7,658 bases of DNA from Granulosicoccus sp047634635. Its GTDB lineage: Bacteria; Pseudomonadota; Gammaproteobacteria; Granulosicoccales; Granulosicoccaceae. The notes under the pieces were generated by a model that did not search any database, had not been told where the DNA came from, and saw only the letters and a program-made list of their open reading frames with translations. Positions 1 through 4,927 of this stretch are shown one piece after another; the stretch's first letter is position 1; every line of letters starts with the position of its first letter. Both the position numbers and the translations under genes were made by a program. Location of the stretch: NCBI GenBank assembly GCA_047634635.1, contig JBLIIE010000212.1, forward strand, positions 1 through 7,658. Direction: 5' to 3'.

Positions 1-404
1 CGGTTAGTGGCGCAATAATAGTGACTACCCCTCAAGACATTGCTTTGCTCGATGCCAGAAAGGGTCTGAAGATGTTTGAAAAAGTGGAAGTACCTATTCT
101 TGGTATCGTCGAGAATATGTCTACACACCTATGTACAAACTGCGGCCATGAGGAACATATCTTCGGGCAGGGTGGTGGTCTGACAATGGCTACTGAGGCT
201 GGCATCGACTTGTTGGGTTCCTTACCGCTCGAGATGGGAATCCGATTACAAGCCGATAGTGGCAAACCCACGGTGGTGGCTGAGCCAGATAGTCGAACTG
301 CTGAAGCGTATCGTGAGATTGCCCGGAAGGCAGCGGCTCGATTGTCACGTCAAGCCAAAGACTATTCTGCAAAATTCCCCAATATTGTCATCCAAAACAC
401 GTGA
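1..404 (+). CDS. apbC: Mrp/ApbC family iron-sulfur cluster carrier ATPase, C-terminal part (5' end outside window)
   Basis: The reading frame is open from the left edge (first full codon at 3), so about 133 C-terminal residues of a protein normally near 360 are present. The family consists of cytosolic P-loop NTPases (also called Mrp) that bind and transfer [4Fe-4S] clusters to apo-proteins. The Walker A and most of the ATPase core lie outside the window. Visible hallmarks are VTTPQDIALLDA just after the edge, the GIVENMS segment, the C-terminal CxxC (CTNC, cysteines at 132-134 and 141-143) that in this family holds the bridging cluster of the dimer, then GSLPL and QADSGKPTVV. The GTG at 21 is an internal valine (VTTPQ), not a start. 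The stop codon overlaps the start of dcd (GTGA), which suggests translational coupling. An mrp-dcd order is also known in Pseudomonas. No break or frameshift is visible. Confidence 0.95.
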   Translation, partial: VSGAIIVTTPQDIALLDARKGLKMFEKVEVPILGIVENMSTHLCTNCGHEEHIFGQGGGLTMATEAGIDLLGSLPLEMGIRLQADSGKPTVVAEPDSRTAEAYREIARKAAARLSRQAKDYSAKFPNIVIQNT

Positions 405-970
405 GTATAAAAGCAGACAAGTGGATTCGCCGAATGGCCGAATCACACAACATGATCGAGCCTTTCGAGGCTGGTCAAGTGCGTGTAGATAGTGATAACG
501 AACGTATCGTATCTTACGGTACGTCCAGTTACGGCTACGATGTGCGTTGCGCTGACGAATTCAAAATATTTACCAATATCAACCACGCTATCGTCGATCC
601 AAAGGCATTCGACCCCGATAGTTTTGTAGATATTCAGGCGGATGTCTGCATTATTCCTCCTAATTCGTTTGCATTGGCTCGAACTATCGAGTATTTCCGC
701 ATCCCCAGGAATGTCCTTACCGTGTGTTTGGGGAAGAGTACGTATGCGCGCTGTGGGATTATCGTCAATGTAACGCCGCTGGAGCCTGAATGGGAGGGGC
801 ACGTTACATTGGAATTTTCTAACACAACGCCGTTGCCGGCCAAAATATATGCGAATGAGGGCATAGCACAGATGCTATTTTTTGAAAGTGATGAAATATG
901 CGAAACCTCCTACGCAGATCGTGGCGGTAAATATCAGGGGCAACGTGGCGTAACACTACCTCGCACCTAA
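401..970 (+). CDS. dcd: dCTP deaminase
   Basis: The 189-residue product matches the usual length (188-193) of dCTP deaminase, which converts dCTP to dUTP and ammonia in the cytosol and so feeds dUTPase and thymidylate synthesis. It belongs to the homotrimeric dUTPase-like fold. Visible motifs are SSYGYDVRCADEF (about 42-54), GKSTYARCGI (111-120) in the place of the E. coli RSSLARLGL nucleotide-binding segment, and EPEWEGHVTLEF (128-139), where Glu138 falls exactly at the catalytic glutamate position of the E. coli enzyme. The C-terminal GGKYQGQRGVTLPR is the lid that closes over the triphosphate. The N-terminus MSIKADKWIRRMA is that of the Pseudomonas/Rickettsia-like subgroup. The GTG start at 401 overlaps the mrp stop and no Shine-Dalgarno is evident, so translation probably depends on coupling. 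A bifunctional deaminase/dUTPase cannot be excluded from sequence alone. Confidence 0.97.
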   Translation: MSIKADKWIRRMAESHNMIEPFEAGQVRVDSDNERIVSYGTSSYGYDVRCADEFKIFTNINHAIVDPKAFDPDSFVDIQADVCIIPPNSFALARTIEYFRIPRNVLTVCLGKSTYARCGIIVNVTPLEPEWEGHVTLEFSNTTPLPAKIYANEGIAQMLFFESDEICETSYADRGGKYQGQRGVTLPRT

Positions 971-978
971 TCCATTTG

Positions 979-1001
979 CTTCCAATTCATTTTTTTGGAA
1001 G
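979..1001 (+). other. Perfect 7-bp hairpin in the dcd-rppH gap
   Basis: CTTCCAA (979-985) and TTGGAAG (995-1001) are exact reverse complements around a 9-base loop, TTCATTTTT, starting 8 bases after the dcd stop. The T-rich tract lies in the loop rather than after the stem, so this is not a standard intrinsic terminator. It could be an mRNA-processing or stability element between two cistrons, or chance. Confidence 0.3.
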
Positions 1002-1032
1002 AACCGTTACAAACGAATTTATGAGCACCGAC

Positions 1033-1509
1033 ATGATTGACAGCGATGGCTATCGAGCGAATGTCGGCATCATACTGAGCAACAATGATGGGCAAGTCTT
1101 TTGGGCTCGCAGAATCGGCCAGGACGCCTGGCAATTTCCGCAAGGCGGAATTGATAGCAGCGAATCTCCCCAAGAGGCGATGTACCGCGAGCTCAGAGAG
1201 GAGACAGGGTTGTCTCCAGGTGATGTCGATGTATTGGGATGTACGAGCGAGTGGCTCAGATATCGGTTGCCCAAGAGGTATGTGCGTCGCAATCAAATTC
1301 CGGTATGTATTGGCCAGAAACAGATCTGGTACATGCTACGCATGCTTGGGAGTGAGTCTGCGGTCGATCTTGCCAACAGTCCCAAGCCTGAATTTGATCA
1401 CTGGCGGTGGGTGGACTACTGGGAGCCTTCTCGTAAAGTCATTTTCTTCAAGAGAAAAGTTTATAAAAAGGCTCTGGCAGAGCTGGAGCCACTTCTTGTG
1501 GATGCCTGA
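1033..1509 (+). CDS. rppH: RNA 5' pyrophosphohydrolase (Nudix hydrolase)
   Basis: RppH removes pyrophosphate from the 5' triphosphate end of mRNAs, giving 5'-monophosphate RNA that is favoured by RNase E. The product has 158 residues, close to Pseudomonas RppH (159) and shorter than the E. coli protein (176), which has a longer tail. The Nudix box GX5EX7REUXEEXGU is complete at residues 38-60 (G38, E44, R52-E53, E56-E57, G59-L60), preceded by WQFPQGG. Family signatures WLRYRLPKR, PVCIGQKQIW and PEFDHWRWVDYW follow. The start at 1033 gives MIDSDGYR, the usual family N-terminus. An in-frame ATG at 1021 (adding MSTD) is possible, and neither has a clear Shine-Dalgarno. It follows dcd by 62 bases on the same strand and may share its transcript. 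Confidence 0.95.
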   Translation: MIDSDGYRANVGIILSNNDGQVFWARRIGQDAWQFPQGGIDSSESPQEAMYRELREETGLSPGDVDVLGCTSEWLRYRLPKRYVRRNQIPVCIGQKQIWYMLRMLGSESAVDLANSPKPEFDHWRWVDYWEPSRKVIFFKRKVYKKALAELEPLLVDA

Positions 1510-1515
1510 AGAATC

Positions 1516-1530
1516 TTAGCTCTTTGCTAA
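1516..1530. terminator. Small inverted repeat between convergent rppH and hemJ (weak terminator candidate)
   Basis: TTAGC (1516-1520) and GCTAA (1526-1530) pair perfectly around TCTTT in the 34-base gap between the two converging stop codons. The stem is short and AT-rich and no clean T tract follows on either strand. The position fits a bidirectional terminator, but the structure alone is weak evidence. Confidence 0.2.
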
Positions 1531-1543
1531 AGCAGCAGCAACG

Positions 1544-1972
1544 TCAGTTAAAAGGTCGTACGATGACTAAAATGATTATTCCAGCTAGGAAGGCAACAGG
1601 CACTTCGTTAAACCATCTGAACCATATATGTGAGTGGGTGTTTTGATCTGCTTTAAACATCCTCACAAGTTTGGCGCAATACAGGTGATAGGCGAATAAG
1701 CCCAACACCAGTATTAATTTCAACTTCATCCACATTAGCGTCAATAAGCCCGGTAACCAGATTACTAGCAGTAGGGTGCCGAAGACGAGCGTTAGTACAG
1801 CGCCTATCGTCGTTATTGCGAGTAGTTTGCGCTCCATGACCTTGAATGTATCGTTCTGTTCTTTGTTAGTGGCATCTGTCATTGAGTGATACACGAACAC
1901 TCGAGGCAGGTAAAAAAGACCCGCGAACCAAGTAACCATAAAAATAACGTGAAGTGACTTTATCCAAAGCAT
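1544..1972 (-). CDS. hemJ: Protoporphyrinogen IX oxidase, HemJ family membrane protein
   Basis: HemJ oxidises protoporphyrinogen IX to protoporphyrin IX, the penultimate step of haem synthesis, in the inner membrane; it replaces HemG or HemY in many proteobacteria and cyanobacteria. The 142-residue product has the family length and four hydrophobic spans (about 3-22, 52-73, 80-100 and 124-141). The conserved N-terminal histidine is present as His8 (WIKSLHVIFMVTWFAGLFYLPR), and Lys85 in the KLKLILVL...AYH segment aligns with the lysine reported as essential in cyanobacterial HemJ. The ATG lies one base downstream of the stop of the TlpA-like gene (TGA-C-ATG), so the two are almost certainly co-transcribed and translationally coupled. 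It converges on rppH. Nothing looks truncated. Confidence 0.93.
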   Translation of the reverse strand: MLWIKSLHVIFMVTWFAGLFYLPRVFVYHSMTDATNKEQNDTFKVMERKLLAITTIGAVLTLVFGTLLLVIWLPGLLTLMWMKLKLILVLGLFAYHLYCAKLVRMFKADQNTHSHIWFRWFNEVPVAFLAGIIILVIVRPFN

Positions 1973-1973
1973 G

Positions 1974-2534
1974 TCAGCCAGCCTCCATTAGCTGATCGAT
2001 TTTTTTTTCGAGCTTGTCTAAATTTATTGCGCCTATGTAACGCTTCACGAGCTTGCCGTCTGAGTCCAGTAAAAAGCTGGTTGGTGTGCCTTCTACCGAG
2101 CCAAAAGCTGTGGAAGCTTCGCCCCTAATGTCCAGAGCAACAGGAAAGGGAAGTTTTAGCTGTGTGGCCAACTCCAACACCTCATTGGGAGGGTCATAGG
2201 ACATAGCCACTGCGATGATCTGAAAACCATTGGGCTTATGAGTTGTGTAGAAGTTTGCTAAATGTGGCATTTCTTTTATGCAGATAACACAGCTGGTTGA
2301 CCAGAAATTTACCAGGGTGGGTCCCTGAGAGTCGCCTAGGGCAACGTCTGTACCGCTCAAAGTCTTGAACGTGAGCTCGTTGACGGATGCGTCAAGCTCG
2401 GTACGGTTGCTGCATGAAACAATAACTAAGGACACCAGTAGGGTCGTGAGAATTACACGGCATTTAACAGGGCTCGAATGTCTGGGAACTAACGTTATTA
2501 GTGGCCAAACCAGGTTAAGGAATCGATGTATCAC
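1974..2534 (-). CDS. TlpA-like thiol-disulfide oxidoreductase, probable lipoprotein
   Basis: The 186-residue protein has a thioredoxin-like domain of the TlpA/ResA redoxin type (about 50-180), expected to act in the periplasm as a disulfide reductase, for example in cytochrome c maturation or protection of thiols. The active site is a CxxC, Cys82-Val-Ile-Cys85, in NFWSTSCVICIKEMPHL; the family cis-proline is at Pro151 (EGTPTSFLLD). The N-terminus carries a hydrophobic span (27-39) ending in a lipobox, IVSC, with Cys41 as the likely lipidated residue. The GTG at 2534 is the only ATG, GTG or TTG in frame before that span and after the upstream in-frame stop, which decides the start although no Shine-Dalgarno is visible. 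This gives an unusually long 26-residue n-region. It is the first gene of a pair with hemJ. The exact substrate is unknown. Confidence 0.87.
   Translation of the reverse strand: MIHRFLNLVWPLITLVPRHSSPVKCRVILTTLLVSLVIVSCSNRTELDASVNELTFKTLSGTDVALGDSQGPTLVNFWSTSCVICIKEMPHLANFYTTHKPNGFQIIAVAMSYDPPNEVLELATQLKLPFPVALDIRGEASTAFGSVEGTPTSFLLDSDGKLVKRYIGAINLDKLEKKIDQLMEAG
2000..2008 (-). repeat. A9 homopolymer near the 3' end of the TlpA-like gene
   Basis: Nine consecutive T on the + strand read as A9 in the coding strand, covering Glu-Lys-Lys about ten codons before the stop. Such runs can cause polymerase slippage or indel variation. A shift here would alter only the last residues. One shifted frame meets a TAA before the hemJ ATG, and the other runs a few codons into hemJ before stopping. 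Confidence 0.5.
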
Positions 2535-2563
2535 AAGGAATTTAGGAATCGTTGTCTAGCGTA

Positions 2564-2594
2564 ATCATACCTACTCGCAGCACCTCGTGTGTAA
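2564..2594 (-). promoter_or_regulatory. Candidate sigma-70 promoter for the tlpA-hemJ pair
   Basis: On the minus strand, TTACAC (2594-2589) and TATGAT (2569-2564) are separated by 19 bases, with a -10 matching the consensus at five of six positions. A start near 2557 would leave a leader of about 23 bases before the GTG at 2534. The spacing is longer than ideal. Confidence 0.25.
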
Positions 2595-2801
2595 CTGATC
2601 GGGCAATGAGTAGTGGGTAAAAAACCTAAAGGAATTTCGTTCACTGGCCGACATTTTTACTGGATGGGTCTAATCAGCTTCGATATTGCTTAGTCAAAAT
2701 GGGTTTCCATCTTCAGGTGACTATCGCGGGAAGTAAGCTGGGCCACTAGTTAGTAAGGCGCCGATTAGGTCCTGAGACAGGCCGGATCGAAATAATTTGC
2801 A

Positions 2802-2830
2802 GTGACAGAAATGGTCTGTTTCAGCATAAT
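2802..2830 (+). promoter_or_regulatory. Candidate sigma-70 promoter for the HDOD gene
   Basis: GTGACA (2802-2807) and CATAAT (2825-2830) each match the sigma-70 consensus at five of six positions with the ideal 17-base spacing. The predicted start near 2837 falls inside or just after the GGAAGG Shine-Dalgarno (2832-2837), so the transcript would be nearly leaderless. Either the start is slightly upstream, another promoter is used, or this match is chance. Confidence 0.3.
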
Positions 2831-2847
2831 CGGAAGGTACACGTATT

Positions 2848-4128
2848 ATGGTTTTCAAGAGTGATTCGAACCCATTAGTTTCTAATGCTGATGAAAACGG
2901 CACGCTGGTAGAAGCAGCCGCACGCTCTGTTTCGCCGGTCATCGAGCTGAACGCGATTAATTGCAAGTCGCTTTGTAAGTCAGCAGTGATTCAGCATGTC
3001 CAGCGGAACGATGAAATCAAACCAGAAAATTCTCATCGCTGGATGATGTACCTGGTTGAAGGATCGCTGACTCTGCATTCCGGAAAGGAAGAAGTTGGGG
3101 TAATCAATGCAAACACGAAGGAGGCCTTACAGCCACTGTTTCAGGATAAAGGGGCCTATCAGAGCGCTCGAACAAGATCGCTCGCCAAGATTGTAAAATT
3201 CGGACGTGAACAGTTGGATATCCTCTTGAAGGAACAACAAAAGAATGCAGTTTCAGTTACGGATGTTCATGTGGGTGAGCTGGATAATCTGATATTCGAT
3301 GGCATAGTGAGTTCGATGGCCAGTAACACCGTGATGCTGCCAAGTTCTTCAGATGGTGCTTTGAAAATTCTAAGTTCCTTTGCACGAGTTGCCGGAATTC
3401 CAGAACTTGCTGAAGTGATTCAGTGTGATCCTGGGCTTGCCGTTCATATCGTGAGAACAGCGAATCGGGTAGATGTAGGGACCACCGAATCTACTCATAG
3501 TATTCGCGGCGCCATCACACGTTTGGGCGTTGAAGAAACTCAGCGCGCGATTGAAGAGCTTCTTAAGGTCAATACGATGACTCCAACGAGTAAAGCGGTG
3601 GATGTCAGGCTGAAAAGGTATGTTCAGCGAGCAACGCTCTCGGCAGCCATAGCTCAAGTCTTGTCCAGAGAGTTGCCACATTTGAAGCCTGAGGTTGCGA
3701 TGTTAGTGGCATTGTCTGCCGATGTCGGGGAACTGCTGATTCTCAAGCAGGCTAATGCGCATGCTGATAAGTTCACCAGCGAGCAGCAATTGGCAACGGT
3801 TGTAGAGAACCTTCGCGTCATTGTCAGTAGCTGGTTGATGTCGGCTTGGGATTTTCCATCTGAGTTTCAAGATGCCTCATTGAAGTCCCGTGACTGGTAT
3901 CGTACGCATAATGGCGAAATTACCTACACAGACTTGGTGACAGCGTCACTACTAATAATAAATTCTGAAATGCCAGAGTCGCAACCAAGCTCTATTCCCA
4001 GTGCAAACAATTTGTTGCTGGCTCGACGACTGCAACAGGCCGGGATCGATCTAACATCACCTGGCGCCATTGTCAGAGCGGCTACCAGTCGAATCGTTAC
4101 GGTTCAGGCTCTGTTAAAAACAGGTTGA
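2848..4128 (+). CDS. HDOD-domain protein with cyclic-nucleotide-binding-like N-terminal domain
   Basis: The 426-residue cytosolic protein has two recognisable parts. Residues about 33-130 resemble the beta-roll of cyclic-nucleotide-binding effector domains (IQHVQRNDEI, then WMMYLVEGSLTLHSGKEEVGVI, then ARTRSLAKIVKFGREQLDIL), but the phosphate-binding cassette with its GE and Arg-Ser/Thr-Ala pattern is not seen, so ligand binding is doubtful. Residues about 160-370 form an HDOD domain: VMLPSSSDGALKILSSF, IQCDPGLAVHIVRTAN and SIRGAITRLGVEETQRAI are typical. The HD pair is Ala291-Asp292 (ALSADVGELL) and the other metal histidines are not evident, as expected for non-catalytic HDOD proteins, which act in signalling. 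A short C-terminal helical tail ends the protein. The ATG at 2848 has a GGAAGG Shine-Dalgarno ten bases upstream. It stands alone, divergent from tlpA-hemJ and convergent with the MOSC gene. Its specific role is unknown. Confidence 0.85.
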   Translation: MVFKSDSNPLVSNADENGTLVEAAARSVSPVIELNAINCKSLCKSAVIQHVQRNDEIKPENSHRWMMYLVEGSLTLHSGKEEVGVINANTKEALQPLFQDKGAYQSARTRSLAKIVKFGREQLDILLKEQQKNAVSVTDVHVGELDNLIFDGIVSSMASNTVMLPSSSDGALKILSSFARVAGIPELAEVIQCDPGLAVHIVRTANRVDVGTTESTHSIRGAITRLGVEETQRAIEELLKVNTMTPTSKAVDVRLKRYVQRATLSAAIAQVLSRELPHLKPEVAMLVALSADVGELLILKQANAHADKFTSEQQLATVVENLRVIVSSWLMSAWDFPSEFQDASLKSRDWYRTHNGEITYTDLVTASLLIINSEMPESQPSSIPSANNLLLARRLQQAGIDLTSPGAIVRAATSRIVTVQALLKTG

Positions 4129-4159
4129 ATTAAGGAATACCCTGCGTGTGGCTAATTCA
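4126..4159. other. Inverted repeat spanning the gap between convergent HDOD and MOSC genes
   Basis: TGAATTA (4126-4132, which includes the HDOD stop codon) and TAATTCA (4153-4159) are exact reverse complements with a 20-base loop. The stem is AT-rich and no T tract follows, so it is at best a weak bidirectional transcription-end structure. A second short pair, GCGGC/GCCGC, overlaps the 3' end of the MOSC gene (4160-4184). Confidence 0.25.
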
Positions 4160-4165
4160 GCGGCA

Positions 4166-4750
4166 CTAGGGGCTTGTCGGCCGCCAATGGCATACTGGTG
4201 GTATGTGTAATGTCAGCTTATCTCCAATATTGAGCGAACCGATACGCTCTACCCATAGCGTTACGCCACGTTTATTCACTGCAGCTTTTGGAAATAGTGT
4301 GCCAAAGCCTGGTGCGTGTTGCTCGATGACCTCTCCAGGAAAACGACACGGTGCGTTCTCCATGTCAACAACCAATGAGGTTCCGTTGGGCGCAATCAAG
4401 CGAGATGAGGGAGGCAGTTTGCTGAAATCTGGCAGCCCTTCCAGCACAAGGTTGGCACCAACCCAAGCTGGGTTTACGCTATCAATTTGCATGGCCTTGG
4501 CAATCAAACTCAGTTCTTCAGCAGAGAGCGCAGAGATTTGGCGGGTATTGCGAATCTGTGTGCCTTTGGGATACTGGCTCTTTACCCTGACGCAAGACGG
4601 GCGAGTAAGGCCACTGTGACTGTCACCAACAAACCCCGAGTAATCAACTTCTATCTGATCGACAGAGCTTGTGCTCAGATCATCACCATCATTGTTGATT
4701 CCCAGGAAGCGAATTTCTGCCACCAAATCTGTTGGAGATAGCATGGGCAT
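4166..4750 (-). CDS. MOSC domain-containing protein
   Basis: The 194-residue protein is essentially a single MOSC domain, the fold found at the C-terminus of molybdenum cofactor sulfurases and in YiiM and mARC proteins, which handle Moco or its sulfur. Visible family features are GFVGDSHSGLTR (about 40-51), the RNTRQISALSAEEL segment, WVGANLVLEGLPDFSKLPP (about 97-115), the conserved cysteine as Cys135 in ENAPCRFPG, and RGVTLWVERIGSLNIGDKL near the end. The start at 4750 is preferred over upstream GTG codons (to 4795) because AAAAGGA lies eight bases before it. No YiiM-like C-terminal helical extension or N-terminal beta-barrel is present, so it is a stand-alone domain. It lies 177 bases downstream of ispH on the same strand and may be read from that operon or from its own promoter. 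The substrate is not predictable. Confidence 0.88.
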   Translation of the reverse strand: MPMLSPTDLVAEIRFLGINNDGDDLSTSSVDQIEVDYSGFVGDSHSGLTRPSCVRVKSQYPKGTQIRNTRQISALSAEELSLIAKAMQIDSVNPAWVGANLVLEGLPDFSKLPPSSRLIAPNGTSLVVDMENAPCRFPGEVIEQHAPGFGTLFPKAAVNKRGVTLWVERIGSLNIGDKLTLHIPPVCHWRPTSP

Positions 4751-4758
4751 AGCTTGTT

Positions 4759-4765
4759 TCCTTTT
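4759..4765 (-). promoter_or_regulatory. Shine-Dalgarno that decides the MOSC start
   Basis: AAAAGGA on the minus strand lies eight bases upstream of the ATG at 4750. The in-frame GTG codons at 4795 and 4792 have no such motif, so the shorter protein is favoured. Confidence 0.65.
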
Positions 4766-4895
4766 GGAAATGTAAATGTTAGAACCAGGCACCACTGAGC
4801 GCCAGTTGTTTCAACACCCGTCCAGCAAGGCGAGGAGAGTACATAGCCCGCTATTTAAACGACAATCGCGGTAGCTGGGCGGGATGATGATGCAT

Positions 4896-4915
4896 CAGAT
4901 AATATGATTTATCTG
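4896..4915. other. Perfect 7-bp inverted repeat downstream of ispH
   Basis: CAGATAA (4896-4902) and TTATCTG (4909-4915) are exact reverse complements around TATGAT. The element lies 12 bases past the ispH stop and about 145 bases before the MOSC start, both on the minus strand. It could be an mRNA 3' structure, an operator upstream of the MOSC gene, or chance. No T tract follows, so an intrinsic terminator is unlikely. Confidence 0.35.
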
Positions 4916-4927
4916 TAATGTCAGCCC

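Larger units (their letters stand above)
2535..2847. other. Divergent 313-base intergenic control region
   Basis: This is the longest gene-free stretch and separates the leftward tlpA-hemJ pair from the rightward HDOD gene. No coding region or RNA gene is convincing in it. It holds one candidate promoter toward each side (separate entries), a small CCTG-AGA-CAGG dyad at 2771-2781, and a GGAAGG Shine-Dalgarno (2832-2837) ten bases before the ATG at 2848. No long repeat, riboswitch-like aptamer or terminator was recognised. Confidence 0.6.

Noticed and set aside
443..802. 119-codon open frame on the minus strand
   Set aside because: It is antisense to dcd, whose catalytic motif and length are unmistakable.
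976..1032. TTG start at 976 (or ATG at 1021) for rppH
   Set aside because: RppH proteins normally begin MID-DG; the TTG would place the N-terminus inside the hairpin and add unrelated residues. ATG 1021 remains a minor alternative.
1085..1519. 144-codon open frame on the + strand
   Set aside because: It is an out-of-frame shadow of rppH, which carries a full Nudix box.
2365..2559. 64-codon open frame on the + strand overlapping the start of the TlpA-like gene
   Set aside because: It is antisense to the signal-peptide region, has no Shine-Dalgarno and no recognisable features.
2589..2640. GGT-AAAAA-ACC element near 2616 as a terminator
   Set aside because: The stem is only three to four base pairs and lies in the divergent spacer, where no transcript is expected to end.
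2721..2966. 81-codon open frame on the minus strand in the divergent spacer
   Set aside because: It overlaps the start of the HDOD gene in antisense and shows no protein-like pattern.
4203..4619. 138-codon open frame on the + strand
   Set aside because: It lies wholly antisense to the MOSC gene, which shows clear family motifs; the antisense product has no recognisable domain.
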